Assembly: GCA_001871325.1 (NCBI GenBank)
Contig: MNVA01000164.1
Span: forward strand, 1-36,962
Length of the DNA stretch: 36,962 bases
Direction: 5' to 3'
From: Ignavibacteria bacterium CG1_02_37_35
GTDB lineage: Bacteria; Bacteroidota; Ignavibacteria; Ignavibacteriales; Ignavibacteriaceae
Below the pieces are notes generated by a model. It did no database searches, was not told where the DNA came from, and was given only the letters and a program-made list of their open reading frames with translations. Below are positions 16,628-25,723 of the stretch, one piece after another. Within the stretch, counting starts at the first letter, position 1. Each line of letters starts with the position of its first letter. A program made the translations under genes and the position numbers.

Positions 16628-18474
16628 TGTTTCGTAATAGTAACAATATTCGAATACTGAATTTCTTTTAGTACAAGCGGCTCCCAATTAGATCCATATC
16701 CCATGTTATAATCTTCAGGATTGTTGGAAGTTCTTAGTTGATATCTATAAGTAATTCCATTCGTAACGCTATTATCCCAGAAAGTGTTTTGGTAATTTAC
16801 TTGTTGATAATCGGTCGGAGTAGAAGTTGCACCGGTTCCCTTCATAATCCAATAAAAATCGTAATTATTCCATTCTAACCTAATCTGGCTAAACTCAGAA
16901 TAAGCAGTAAGGTTTTGTGGCGGATTTGCTAATTTGAAACTATGGTCCATTTCAGACCTCGCTTTGATCATTAATTGAGCGCCAGGTCTAGCAGTCAACT
17001 CATAGTCCGAAGTTCCGTTGTTAACCAACACTTTGTAGGACACATTATTCTGATCTGTAATAATAAATTTAGTAACTCCCCAATAATCCGTTTGTTTTGA
17101 ATACGTTTTTGCATCAGTAACAATTTTAACAGTAAATGGTTGGGGTTGGGAAGCAGAATAATCCCACCAGGTATTAAAGTAAATTCTAAAACCAAATTCT
17201 TCATCAATCCGCATTAACTTCTTCATGTTATCATCTGTCATTCCTGGGAAAAGACCGCCAAAAGTTGGGTCGGGGAAATGGAAATCAGCAAATGTCTGTG
17301 CAGTAAAATCAAACTTAATATCTTCCGTTCCGCTTGCGGTTACTGAGTACGATGGTAAAAATGAGGCTTTAGGATTTTGGACAGGGTTATCAAAAAACTT
17401 TCCTAGAAAAACTTGAATATCCATCGGAGTCTCATCTGAACCTACATTATCTAAATGCACAGTAATCGCCGAGGTCATTGAAGTTTTCATTTTATTCAAA
17501 TATTTTTTAGCGGTGTCCAAATCAGTTTGCTGCAATCCATCGTTGCCTATTTTAATAACCGCATCCGATTTTCGACCGGAGATATTTTCAAGCTTTGTTA
17601 TTCCGGAAAGCATTTTGTCTATCATGTTGTTCATTGCCGCTTTGGCATTTTGAGAGTGTGTCGTCCCGTCGCTTGCAAGGTAGAAAAACGTTGTACTGTT
17701 TTGCTGAAGCGCAGCTACCAGAGAAGCTTGTTTATAATCGCTTAACTCAAATTTATAAACGAGAAATCCTTCCAGCATTGATTTAACTCCTTGAAGCAGA
17801 GCATCGGTCATCATAAATTCAGTAGGGTAAAGATAAACTGCCGCAAGTTTTGAATCTCCCTGCATTTTTCCGCTTACTCTAAATTTAAACGTGTCCACAT
17901 TCTCTATAAAAGCAAGCTGCTCAATTGCATAATTAATTCTTGGTAAAAATGCATCGCGAATTATCCGCTGCATATCACTAATTAGCGGAGGATCAACTTT
18001 TGCGACGGTATAGATTTTTAAAAGATTTTTCGCCATCTCATTCACCGGTACCACCATCTGTGAGGTAGATGAAAGCAGCCCAGCGTTTTTTATTGGATGA
18101 GGGAATACTTGTGAATCACCATTCCCAAAACTCTCCCATTGTTTAACTACACGGTTTACAGCAGTATCCGCATATGTACAAAGGATTTCAGTGATAGCGG
18201 CTCCCACGTGCGCATCCATGTTATCCGGATTAAGTTGAATTGCTTCTTTGTAGAGAGCGTTTGCAGTTTTAAAGTTTAGCGCATCGAAGTCTGAAGCATT
18301 TTGAAAATTACCGTCTGCCCATTGAGTAAATACAATTTCTAAAGATTCGTATGCTTGCTGGGATTTGAGACTTGAACCTGCCGGATCAGTAGTTGATACT
18401 GGCGGAGTGTCGGTTACATCTTGACAACCAATCATAAAAAGGAAGAGAAAAGAGAGATAAAATAATTGTTTCAT
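16624..18474 (-). CDS. Large lipoprotein with TPR-like and fibronectin III-like regions
   Basis: From ATG 18474 the product is 616 residues with a lipoprotein signal (QLFYLSFLFLFMIGCQ, lipidated Cys at 17). A TPR-like helical pair (ANALYKEAIQLNPDNMDAHVGAA) lies at about 70-95, then a long helical region. The last 100 residues (NPPQNLTAYSEFSQIRLEWN to the end) look like a fibronectin type III domain. AAAGGAAATTTT before 18474 is the ribosome site; the in-frame TTG at 18489 lies upstream of it. The gene is followed by the outer-membrane gene with a GTGA overlap. A surface or periplasmic scaffold is plausible, but no function is known to me. Confidence 0.7.
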   Translation of the reverse strand: MKQLFYLSFLFLFMIGCQDVTDTPPVSTTDPAGSSLKSQQAYESLEIVFTQWADGNFQNASDFDALNFKTANALYKEAIQLNPDNMDAHVGAAITEILCTYADTAVNRVVKQWESFGNGDSQVFPHPIKNAGLLSSTSQMVVPVNEMAKNLLKIYTVAKVDPPLISDMQRIIRDAFLPRINYAIEQLAFIENVDTFKFRVSGKMQGDSKLAAVYLYPTEFMMTDALLQGVKSMLEGFLVYKFELSDYKQASLVAALQQNSTTFFYLASDGTTHSQNAKAAMNNMIDKMLSGITKLENISGRKSDAVIKIGNDGLQQTDLDTAKKYLNKMKTSMTSAITVHLDNVGSDETPMDIQVFLGKFFDNPVQNPKASFLPSYSVTASGTEDIKFDFTAQTFADFHFPDPTFGGLFPGMTDDNMKKLMRIDEEFGFRIYFNTWWDYSASQPQPFTVKIVTDAKTYSKQTDYWGVTKFIITDQNNVSYKVLVNNGTSDYELTARPGAQLMIKARSEMDHSFKLANPPQNLTAYSEFSQIRLEWNNYDFYWIMKGTGATSTPTDYQQVNYQNTFWDNSVTNGITYRYQLRTSNNPEDYNMGYGSNWEPLVLKEIQYSNIVTITKQ

Positions 18475-18517
18475 AAAATTTCCTTTCAAAAATAATTACA
18501 CAGAAATAACAAAATTT

Positions 18518-18537
18518 CTTACGTAAACTTATGTAAG
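18518..18537. promoter_or_regulatory. Palindromic operator candidate before the lipoprotein operon
   Basis: CTTACGTAAACTTATGTAAG is an inverted repeat with nine-base arms, one mismatch and a two-base centre. It lies 44-63 bases upstream of the lipoprotein start, where a regulator could contact RNA polymerase. I cannot name the regulator. Confidence 0.45.
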
Positions 18538-18648
18538 CTAAAATCAATTTGCAATACTATTCATCACACAATAATTTTATTAATTGCTTAATGGCAACCT
18601 CATTAGTCAAGGATGATAGCACATTACTTGAATGAAATCAAGATACAT

Positions 18649-19128
18649 TCAACTATCGAAAAAATTCTTCTCATAATTTTCATCAATCAGCAAATTCTTA
18701 TCGTCTGAAGCTGACACAGCTAAAAAATCGCAGCGATCATTTTCGCGGTTCCCGTTATGTCCTTTAACCCAATTAAATTCAACATCATGTTTTTGAAGCA
18801 GCGCATCAAGTAGAACCCATAAATCAGGGTTTTTTACTTTTTCTTTTTTCCCGCGAGTCCAATTTTTTACTTTCCAAGAAAAAAGCCATCCTTTTTGAAT
18901 GGGTTCGATCACATACTTGGAATCACAATAAATTTTTACTTTACAATGTTCTTTCAATGCTTGCAAACCTTCAATCACCGCAAGCAATTCCATTCTATTG
19001 TTGGTTGTTTTTCGATACCCGGCGGAGAGTTCTTTTCTTTTTCCATTAAATAACAAGACCACACCATATCCTCCGGGCCCGGGATTATTTCTTGCAGAAC
19101 CATCCGTATAAATTGTTATCTCTTTCAA
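18649..19128 (-). CDS. rnhA: Ribonuclease HI
   Basis: A 159-residue RNase H1, which cleaves the RNA strand of RNA-DNA hybrids. The four catalytic acids are in place: D9 in IYTDGSARNNPGPGG, E47 in NRMELLAVIEGL, D69 in IYCDSKYV and D134 in DRCDFLAV, with H124 in WVKGHNGN. The C-terminal tail of about 20 residues (SDDKNLLIDENYEKNFFDS) is slightly longer than in E. coli. It starts with TTG at 19128, overlapping the pyrF stop as TTGA, so it is translationally coupled to pyrF. About 170 bases without a gene separate its stop from the lipoprotein start. Confidence 0.95.
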   Translation of the reverse strand: MKEITIYTDGSARNNPGPGGYGVVLLFNGKRKELSAGYRKTTNNRMELLAVIEGLQALKEHCKVKIYCDSKYVIEPIQKGWLFSWKVKNWTRGKKEKVKNPDLWVLLDALLQKHDVEFNWVKGHNGNRENDRCDFLAVSASDDKNLLIDENYEKNFFDS

Positions 19129-19967
19129 AGCGCTTCTTCTGCATTAAAAGATTTCGTAGAGGAAAGCAGGGCAATTTTAGCATTAAGTTTTTCGAGCTCT
19201 TCAGCAGCTTTTTCTGCAAAGTTACTTCCGTTCGAAGCATAAATAATACTTCTACCGGCATTAATTAAATAAGATGTAAAATGATTTTGGTGAACTAAAG
19301 TTACGACTTCCTTTAGACTACCGCCCTGTGCACCAATGCCTGGTAGAAGCACCGGTAAATCTTTTATCAATTGCATATTTTCTTGAAGCTGCGCAATTTG
19401 AGTAGCGCCAAATACAATTCCGCAATTAGCAAATTGTCTGTTCCATTCATTTACTTTCTCAAGCACTTTTTGATAGAGTTTTTCATTTGTGGATAGAGTT
19501 AGTGACTCAAAATCTCTTGCACTTTTATTTGAGGTTAAGGTCAATATAAAATTCAGTTTCTCTTTGTATTGCAAGAACGGCTGGATTGAATCATAACCCA
19601 TGTATGGATGAAGCGTGACAGAATCGCAGTTAAAATAATCAAAAAGAGATTTTGCATACATCGCGGAGGTGGAACCTATATCCCCTCTTTTGGCATCGCC
19701 GATAATAAAAATTTCCTCCCCAATATATTCAATAGTTCTTTTAAGTGATTTTAATCCCTCAATTCCTGCAGCCTCGTAAAAAGCAAAGTTCAACTTGTAG
19801 GCAGCTGCTTTTGCGCGGGTTGCATCAATTATCGCTTTATTAAAAAGAAATATTGGATCGTCAGTTAGCTTTAGATGATCCGGAATCATTTTAATGTCGG
19901 TATCCAATCCAACACAAATATGTTTGCCGTTATTGACTGCCGAATAAAATTTGTCAATGCTTTTCAT
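19125..19967 (-). CDS. pyrF: Orotidine 5'-phosphate decarboxylase, class 2
   Basis: A 280-residue enzyme that decarboxylates OMP to UMP, the last step of de novo pyrimidine synthesis. The N-terminus HICVGLDTDIKMIPDHL, the class 2 signature IGDAKRGDIGSTSAMYAKS (catalytic Asp-Lys-Asp) and LLPGIGAQGGSLKE mark the longer PyrF subfamily. ATG at 19967 is chosen: the open frame to 19991 adds MSRLGIRR, which is encoded by the dispersed repeat module at 19973-20002 and is not conserved protein. AGGAG sits just upstream. rnhA overlaps its 3' end. No promoter is obvious, as the repeat abuts the gene. Confidence 0.93.
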   Translation of the reverse strand: MKSIDKFYSAVNNGKHICVGLDTDIKMIPDHLKLTDDPIFLFNKAIIDATRAKAAAYKLNFAFYEAAGIEGLKSLKRTIEYIGEEIFIIGDAKRGDIGSTSAMYAKSLFDYFNCDSVTLHPYMGYDSIQPFLQYKEKLNFILTLTSNKSARDFESLTLSTNEKLYQKVLEKVNEWNRQFANCGIVFGATQIAQLQENMQLIKDLPVLLPGIGAQGGSLKEVVTLVHQNHFTSYLINAGRSIIYASNGSNFAEKAAEELEKLNAKIALLSSTKSFNAEEAL

Positions 19968-19972
19968 TCTCC

Positions 19973-20079
19973 TAATTCCTAACCTGGACAAGCCAGAACC
20001 AATTTATTACAATAGAATGATTGAATGGCTGTATGGTTGAATGAAAAACATCCATCCATTCATTTTCATTCAGTCATTC
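19973..20079. repeat. Composite dispersed intergenic repeat, copy 2
   Basis: Bases 19973-20002 are the reverse complement of 235-264 (30 of 30 identical); 20035-20071 match the reverse complement of 1-37 with two mismatches. A TGAATGA-rich stem joins AATGATTGAATG (from 20016) with CATTCAGTCATT (ending near 20078). Relative to copy 1 the modules are closer, with no inserted hairpin. The repeat runs up to within six bases of the pyrF start codon. Confidence 0.8.
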
Positions 20080-20146
20080 TTTCGCTTTATTTACCATGTT
20101 ACTATTCTGCCAAATATTACACGAACTTTACTGATAAGGTACTATG

Positions 20147-20175
20147 TTTTTCCCAAGACCATGCTTGGGAAAAAA
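20147..20175. repeat. Perfect 11-bp hairpin in the pyrF-rodA gap
   Basis: TTTTTCCCAAG pairs exactly with CTTGGGAAAAA around a six-base ACCATG loop. The run of T is on the 5' side and A on the 3' side of the stem on both strands, so no U-tract follows it in either direction. It is probably another palindromic repeat unit; a role in stopping transcription from rodA is possible but unsupported. Confidence 0.6.
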
Positions 20176-20190
20176 GCTAAGGAAATAATG

Positions 20191-20280
20191 AATATCGAAA
20201 AAGGAATTTCGAATGATGAAGTTGAACTGCTTATTGCTTTAACTTCGAGATTCATCATTCCTTGTTCATTATTCGATATT
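20191..20280. repeat. Long imperfect palindrome (AATATCGAA ... TTCGATATT)
   Basis: AATATCGAA (20191-20199) pairs with TTCGATATT (20272-20280); inside, AAGGAA, AATGATGAA and GAAGTT on the left recur in reverse complement on the right with offsets, forming a long irregular stem. Translated, it yields the low-complexity reading NIEKGISNDEVELLIALTS that I recognise from spurious ORFs in many Bacteroidota gaps, so it is a dispersed repeat and not a gene. Confidence 0.7.
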
Positions 20281-20332
20281 AAATTATCGTTAACATGTTA
20301 TTACTAACGACTCTCTAAGAGCCTAATTCTAA

Positions 20333-21562
20333 TTAAGTAGATTCTTTTCTCGAGCGATAAATATTTAAAATAATTCCCAACAGAGCCATATTAATTAAAA
20401 GCGAACTGCCTCCATAACTTACAAACGGAAGCGGAATTCCTATTACTGGTAAAATACCGATCGCCATACCGATGTTCACTAAAAAATGGACAAAGAAAAC
20501 AGCGAGAATCCCAATAATGACAAGACTAAGAAATTCATTTTTCGCAAATGAAGCCAGACGCAAAATCCTTAAAAACAAAATAAGAAATAAGATAATTACA
20601 AAAATACTTCCGATAAAACCGAACTCTTCGCCAATTACACAAAAGATAAAATCTGTCCATTGTTCGGGAATAAATTGAAGCTGGGTTTGGTTGCCGTGGA
20701 GAAATCCCTTCCCGAAAAATCCGCCGGAACCAATGGCAACTTTTGCCTGAATAGCATTATAACCAGAACCAAGCGGATCCGCATTCGGATCAATAAATGT
20801 CTGTATTCTTCTTTGTTGATGCGGACTAAGAATATTGTAAATATTATCTACAAAAAAACCGGAAGCAATATTTAAAGCCAAAATCGAACCACTAAGAATA
20901 ATATCTTTCTTAAAGTAGAAAAGGATTACGATAACAAGTCCGATCGCGACTGCAAAATAAATCGGTCCAAACAAAGAAGCCACAGCAACGATACCGGGGC
21001 TAAGCACAACTGCCAATCCGAAGAGGCTTATTCCTTTCCAAAACAGTAAGGCAAGAATAACTCCAATGAAAACAAAGGAACTGCCTAAGTCCGGTTCAAG
21101 CATAATTAAAGCTATCGGCGTCATCCCTATAGCCAAAGCTATAAAAATATCTTTAAGATTATCAAGGTCAGTTTCTGAACGTGAGAGAAAATGTGAAAGG
21201 AAAAGAATGGTTGCAAGTTTCGCAAATTCAGTAGGCTGAAAACTAAAACCACCCAACGCGATCCAGCTTCGAGCTCCTCCAATTCTTCTTCCGATAACCA
21301 ATACCACAAGCAGTAATAAAATTGACAATACATACGCCGGCACTGCGGTAAGTTTTAAGAGTTTTGTCGGAAGTGCAAAAATGAAAAAGAAAACAAAAAG
21401 TGAAATCCCCCACGAGATAAGTTGTTTATCAAAATTCCCTTTTTGTGTGATAGTATTCTGCGTTGAACTATAAATTGCAAAGAGACCGATGATCACTAAA
21501 AGTGAAGCTGATAAAAAGATCGTTAGATCGAAACGGTCGTTTAATTCGTAATTAATCCGCAA
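20333..21562 (-). CDS. rodA: Rod-shape SEDS peptidoglycan polymerase RodA
   Basis: A 409-residue SEDS protein with about ten membrane helices, which polymerises lipid II glycan strands for lateral wall growth together with PBP2. Signatures: [27 protein letters not shown] (containing the conserved FQPTEFAK), [12 protein letters not shown], and near the end [16 protein letters not shown]. The start is TTG at 21562, within the end of mrdA (11-base overlap). It is the last gene of the pyrG-to-rodA series; repeats fill the 365 bases beyond. A conserved Asp expected in the large loop may be that of [14 protein letters not shown] to [17 protein letters not shown]. Confidence 0.96.
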   Translation of the reverse strand: MRINYELNDRFDLTIFLSASLLVIIGLFAIYSSTQNTITQKGNFDKQLISWGISLFVFFFIFALPTKLLKLTAVPAYVLSILLLLVVLVIGRRIGGARSWIALGGFSFQPTEFAKLATILFLSHFLSRSETDLDNLKDIFIALAIGMTPIALIMLEPDLGSSFVFIGVILALLFWKGISLFGLAVVLSPGIVAVASLFGPIYFAVAIGLVIVILFYFKKDIILSGSILALNIASGFFVDNIYNILSPHQQRRIQTFIDPNADPLGSGYNAIQAKVAIGSGGFFGKGFLHGNQTQLQFIPEQWTDFIFCVIGEEFGFIGSIFVIILFLILFLRILRLASFAKNEFLSLVIIGILAVFFVHFLVNIGMAIGILPVIGIPLPFVSYGGSSLLINMALLGIILNIYRSRKEST

Positions 21563-23366
21563 AGATTTCTGCTCCTTGCTGAACTTCTATTTTGTTCTTT
21601 TCTACGTGTTCAGTTTTTTTAGGCATACTTCTTCTAACATACGTTTCAATTATTTTTTTGGCTATTGGGGCTGCCCAGGTTGCGCCAAAACCAACATTCT
21701 CAACAAGAACAGCAACAGCAATTTTCGGGTTACCATACGGTGCAAACGCAACGAAGAGCGCATGATCTTTGCCATGTGGATTTTGTGCAGTTCCTGTTTT
21801 TCCTGCGATTTGAATATCGTTGATACGAACATGCGTAGCCGTACCCGCCCCGTTTACAACGAGAAACATTCCTTCTTTAACGACATCAAACACGCTTTGC
21901 TTTATCCCAACATTTACTTGTTTGTATTTGTAAGAATGGAATTTTTTGTTTTCATCTAAATAACCTTTAACCAGATGCGGCACAAATGATTTCCCGTTGT
22001 TGGCGATCAACGCACAATAATTCGCTAGTTGTAAAGGTGTAACGTTTATTTCCCCCTGCCCGATTCCTAAACTTACTAAAATACCCTGGGGCCAGTTCTT
22101 ACCATAAATTTTTTCATAGTATGCTGAGTTTGGAATTAATCCTCTCATCTCTTCATTGATATCTATTCCTAATTTTTTCCCAAATCCAAACCGGGTCGCG
22201 TAACTTTTTAAATTATCAAGACCGATTTTAAAAATTAATTGATAGAAAAAAACATTACACGATTTCTCGATTGCTTGAATAACATTTAGAGAGCCATGTG
22301 AACCATGGCATTTAAACGATCTTCCATAATTAAAACTACCACCACAAAATAAAGTGGTAGAAGGAGTAATTACACCTAAATCCAATGCAGCAATTGCGCA
22401 CAATAATTTAAAAGTAGAACCAGGTGGATGCGCCGACATTGTCGCCCGGTTATATTGCGGTTTTAGCGGATCATTTAATAATTGTCGTAGATAATCTCTT
22501 GGTGTTACATAAGAAAATTGATTAAGATCAAATTGAGGTGAACTTGCGAGAACCATAACTTCACCCGTGGCCGGTTCAATAGCAACTACCGCACCGGCTC
22601 TTCCGTTTAATTCTACCTCGGCAATTCTTTGCAATTCACCGTCAAGAGATAAGACTAAATCCTTCCCTTTTTGCGAAGGGACATCGTTTAATCCGTTTTT
22701 ATATTTACCAACTTCACGACGTCTAGAATCAACCAAAATATAATCATATCCTTTTTCGCCACGCAAATCTTTTTCATATTTTTTTTCGAGACCGATGGAG
22801 CCGATTAAATCTCCCGGTTGATAATACTGCTCTTCTTTTTTCAATTGCTGTGGAGAAATTTCTTTTGAGTATCCGAACACATGCGCTCCCATAACACTAT
22901 CAGGATACCCACGCTGCATTTCAATAACATAATCAACACCGGGAAGATGCTCTTTGTTCTCCTCAATCCACGCTATGGCTGAAAAATCAGATCCTCGTTT
23001 TGCGCGGAGAGGAATAAATTTTGAGTACACTCTGTTCTTATACAGCATATTTGAAATGAATCCGCTTTCCAGATCAAGAACCGTCTCAATCTTTCTATTC
23101 AATGTTGTATCATAATCTGCCGGAGTGATCCGAACGGTATAAGCCGGAGTATTTTCGACCAGAAGTTGCAAATTCCGATCATAAAAAACTCCGCGTAGCG
23201 CAATTTGCTCTATTGCTTTGATAGAATTATCGGACGACTTTGCATCAAATTGTGCATGCGCCAAAATTTGCATTTGAAACAGCTTGAAGATATAAACCGA
23301 AACAACCGCAAGAATAATTCCATAAAATATTTTCTTTCTATCAAAGGGAGAAAACCTTGCTGACAT
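21552..23366 (-). CDS. mrdA: Penicillin-binding protein 2 (elongasome transpeptidase)
   Basis: A 604-residue class B PBP that crosslinks new lateral-wall peptidoglycan. One N-terminal helix (12-32), a PBP dimer domain with [17 protein letters not shown], then the transpeptidase: SxxK nucleophile S317-TFK in [13 protein letters not shown] at 369-371, and [10 protein letters not shown] near residue 520. The C-terminal tail is charged and probably disordered. Its ATG shares one base with the mreD stop (TAATG), and rodA starts within its 3' end, matching the obligate PBP2-RodA pairing. Length is normal for the family. Confidence 0.97.
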   Translation of the reverse strand: MSARFSPFDRKKIFYGIILAVVSVYIFKLFQMQILAHAQFDAKSSDNSIKAIEQIALRGVFYDRNLQLLVENTPAYTVRITPADYDTTLNRKIETVLDLESGFISNMLYKNRVYSKFIPLRAKRGSDFSAIAWIEENKEHLPGVDYVIEMQRGYPDSVMGAHVFGYSKEISPQQLKKEEQYYQPGDLIGSIGLEKKYEKDLRGEKGYDYILVDSRRREVGKYKNGLNDVPSQKGKDLVLSLDGELQRIAEVELNGRAGAVVAIEPATGEVMVLASSPQFDLNQFSYVTPRDYLRQLLNDPLKPQYNRATMSAHPPGSTFKLLCAIAALDLGVITPSTTLFCGGSFNYGRSFKCHGSHGSLNVIQAIEKSCNVFFYQLIFKIGLDNLKSYATRFGFGKKLGIDINEEMRGLIPNSAYYEKIYGKNWPQGILVSLGIGQGEINVTPLQLANYCALIANNGKSFVPHLVKGYLDENKKFHSYKYKQVNVGIKQSVFDVVKEGMFLVVNGAGTATHVRINDIQIAGKTGTAQNPHGKDHALFVAFAPYGNPKIAVAVLVENVGFGATWAAPIAKKIIETYVRRSMPKKTEHVEKNKIEVQQGAEIFAD

Positions 23367-23854
23367 TAGATATAACTCCTCTTCGGAGTAAAGATTAGAA
23401 TAATGCTTGCGATAATTGTTGTGTACAAGGCGGGGAAAATCCCCTGATCAAAAAGCAAAGTGAAGAGGTTGAGGCTGATATCGAAATTTGCAATGAGTGA
23501 AAAAGCGATTGCATTAACCACGCTTGCAAGAAAGATTATTCCAAGGAAAAGAGGAGATTTCGTTATGGTGCCGACAATATTTTCATTGTAAAAATAACCG
23601 GCAATAAAAGCAGAAAGTGTTTTCGTGAACATCGAACTTCCTAGAATGCTTCCAGTTGAAAAATCTGTTAACGCCCCAAGCACAAATCCCAGAATGATTC
23701 CGTATAACTGCCCATACTTTAATGTATAAAAGACAAGCAGAATTAAAATTAAATCCGGGACAATACCGTTCAATTCAAAATAAGGAACAACCAATACCTG
23801 GATAAGCATTAACGGGGTGAAATAGATCACCGGGAGAATTTTATCTATCTTCAT
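23366..23854 (-). CDS. mreD: Rod-shape protein MreD
   Basis: A 162-residue integral membrane protein with five to six helices and few polar loops, the expected size and shape for MreD. FELNGIVPDLILILLVFYTLKYG and IILGFVLGALTDFSTGSILGSS are typical: a conserved Pro-Asp-Leu and the loop with GALTDF. MreD links MreC to the elongasome. Its start is joined to the mreC stop as TGATG and its stop to the mrdA start as TAATG, so it is translationally coupled on both sides. MreD sequences diverge strongly, so the call rests partly on position. Confidence 0.93.
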   Translation of the reverse strand: MKIDKILPVIYFTPLMLIQVLVVPYFELNGIVPDLILILLVFYTLKYGQLYGIILGFVLGALTDFSTGSILGSSMFTKTLSAFIAGYFYNENIVGTITKSPLFLGIIFLASVVNAIAFSLIANFDISLNLFTLLFDQGIFPALYTTIIASIILIFTPKRSYI

Positions 23855-24687
23855 CAGTTACCATTGTTATAAAAATTTAATTCGATTGAATTTTTTATTT
23901 TATGAGGAATTGTAGCGACAATAAAAACATTTTCTACTTTTTCTATTTCGACGAATGGTTTAATAAGTACATTGTTAAAATATCCTTCATCAGGATTAAT
24001 AATTTTTTTCACTATCCCGATAGGAAACGGCTGCCCGATAAGTGAACTTAGCTCGGATGTAACAATCCGGTCTCCCAATTTTATCTCTGAAGTTTTTGGC
24101 AGGTTGGAGATGATTAGCTGACTTCCCGACCAATGGAGGATCCCCTGGAATCTACTTCTCTGATCTTTCACAACAACCCTAAAATTAGTGTGTTTTAGTG
24201 TTCTGATGAGAGAAAAATCATCGGAGCTTCGCTCAATAATTCCTACTAAACCTTCGCCTGTTATAACCGCCATTCCGGCTTTAATCCCTTCATCATTCCC
24301 TTTATTTAATGTGAAGATAGTTTGGTCGGCAGAAAAAGATTTTGAAATAATTTTAGCGGGAATCAACTGATAGGAAATTGTATCTTTTACCGAGAGTAAG
24401 TTTTTTAGCTCGACATTTTCAATACCGAATTCACGAAGTTTATTTATCTCCAGCATCAACTCTGCATTTTGCTTTCGTAATTTTTCATTTTCATTCTTTA
24501 ACCCGGCGGTATGAAGAGCATCCGAAAAAATCGAACTAACAAACGCAAAGGCGCCAAAGGTGGTTGTCTTTAAGTTTTTAACAGATCGGTGATCACTATG
24601 CGAAATAAAAAAAACGCTGATAAGCAACAGCAAAATTAAAACAAGATATTCCTTAAACTGAGTCCAAATATTTCCGAAAATTCGCAC
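23854..24687 (-). CDS. mreC: Rod-shape protein MreC
   Basis: A 277-residue bitopic protein: one N-terminal helix (about 14-30), a periplasmic coiled coil (about 60-98, ENEKLRKQNAELMLEINKLRE) and the beta-rich MreC core with AKIISKSFSADQTIFTLNKG, GMAVITGEGLVGII and LGDRIVTSELSSLIGQPFPIGIV. MreC forms the periplasmic scaffold that activates PBP2. It starts with GTG at 24687, two bases past the mreB stop. The C-terminal 25 residues are hydrophilic. Gene order mreB-mreC-mreD is canonical. Confidence 0.95.
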   Translation of the reverse strand: MRIFGNIWTQFKEYLVLILLLLISVFFISHSDHRSVKNLKTTTFGAFAFVSSIFSDALHTAGLKNENEKLRKQNAELMLEINKLREFGIENVELKNLLSVKDTISYQLIPAKIISKSFSADQTIFTLNKGNDEGIKAGMAVITGEGLVGIIERSSDDFSLIRTLKHTNFRVVVKDQRSRFQGILHWSGSQLIISNLPKTSEIKLGDRIVTSELSSLIGQPFPIGIVKKIINPDEGYFNNVLIKPFVEIEKVENVFIVATIPHKIKNSIELNFYNNGN

Positions 24688-24689
24688 GC

Positions 24690-25715
24690 TTAATATCTTC
24701 TGTTTCGAATGAGCACTCTGGAATAATGATTTAAATTTTCTAATACCTTCCCGGCTCCTCGTGCCACAGCCGTAAGCGGATCCTCTGCAACGTGAACAGG
24801 AAGATTGGTTTCCATCCTGATCCGTTCATCCAACCCTTTTAACAAAGCTCCGCCGCCTGTTAACATCACGCCTCTATCTAAAATATCAGCAGAAAGTTCG
24901 GGCGGGGTCCTTTCAAGCGAAAGTCTTGTAGCGTCAACAATTTGAACAACCGCTTCAGTAAGCGCTTCACGAATTTCAACCGAGGATACTTCGGTCGTCT
25001 TTGGGATACCTCCAACCAAATCTCTTCCCTTAACTTGAATAGTTAATTCTTCTTTCAAAGGCATAGCAGAACCGACTTCACACTTGATAGCTTCAGCAGT
25101 TTTTTCTCCGATAAGAATATTATGATTTTTTTTGAAAAATTGCATGATCGCGTTATTCATTTCATCGCCGGCAATCCGGATTGATTCTTCGTTCACAATT
25201 CCAGATAGCGCGATTACCGCGATTTCGGTAGTTCCACCGCCAATGTCAATGATCATGCAGCCCATAGGTGCATCAACGTCAATTCCTATCCCGATTGCGG
25301 CTGACATTGGCTCGGCAATTAGGTGAACTTCCTTTGCCCCGGCATGTTCAGCGCTGTCGCGAACTGCGCGTTTTTCCACCTCTGTAATTCCACTCGGTAC
25401 AGCAACAACAATCCTTCTGGCGTTCATAAAACCAGAACTGACCTGCCGAATAAAAGCGCGGATCATTCCTTCCGCAATTTCAAAATCAGCGATCACTCCA
25501 TCACGCATTGGTCGGGTGACGCGTATGCCTTTGTGTTCTTTCCCTTGCATTTCCTTAGCTTTATTCCCAAGCGCAATAATTTTTTTTGTGTTCCGATCGA
25601 ATGCAACGATGGAAGGTTCATTGAGAACGATTCCTTTTCCTTTTACGTAAATAAGCGTATTTGCAGTTCCTAAATCCATTGCAATATCAGCGCCGAATAA
25701 ATCTAAAATTCCCAT
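24690..25715 (-). CDS. mreB: Actin-like cell-shape protein MreB
   Basis: A 341-residue bacterial actin that forms membrane-bound filaments directing lateral wall synthesis. DLGTANTLIYVKGKGIVLNEPS (phosphate 1 loop) is at about 11-32, IDIGGGTTEIAVI (phosphate 2) near 156-168 and LTGGGALLKGLDERI (adenosine motif) near 289-303. Length is typical. It begins eight bases after the purH stop, an arrangement (purH before mreB) I recall as common in Bacteroidota. Together with mreCD, mrdA and rodA it defines a rod-shaped cell. Confidence 0.98.
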   Translation of the reverse strand: MGILDLFGADIAMDLGTANTLIYVKGKGIVLNEPSIVAFDRNTKKIIALGNKAKEMQGKEHKGIRVTRPMRDGVIADFEIAEGMIRAFIRQVSSGFMNARRIVVAVPSGITEVEKRAVRDSAEHAGAKEVHLIAEPMSAAIGIGIDVDAPMGCMIIDIGGGTTEIAVIALSGIVNEESIRIAGDEMNNAIMQFFKKNHNILIGEKTAEAIKCEVGSAMPLKEELTIQVKGRDLVGGIPKTTEVSSVEIREALTEAVVQIVDATRLSLERTPPELSADILDRGVMLTGGGALLKGLDERIRMETNLPVHVAEDPLTAVARGAGKVLENLNHYSRVLIRNRRY

Positions 25716-25723
25716 AAATCCTC

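Noticed and set aside
235-20002. A 20-kb mobile element bounded by the inverted 30-bp repeats
   Set aside because: The enclosed genes are core housekeeping functions, and a further related module near 36.4 kb shows that the repeat family is dispersed.
20147-20175. Rho-independent terminator for rodA
   Set aside because: The stem has T on the 5' side and A on the 3' side, so no U-run follows on either strand.
20041-20307. 88-codon open frame in the pyrF-rodA gap
   Set aside because: It is a translation of palindromic repeats (TGAATGA module, hairpin 20147-20175, palindrome 20191-20280).
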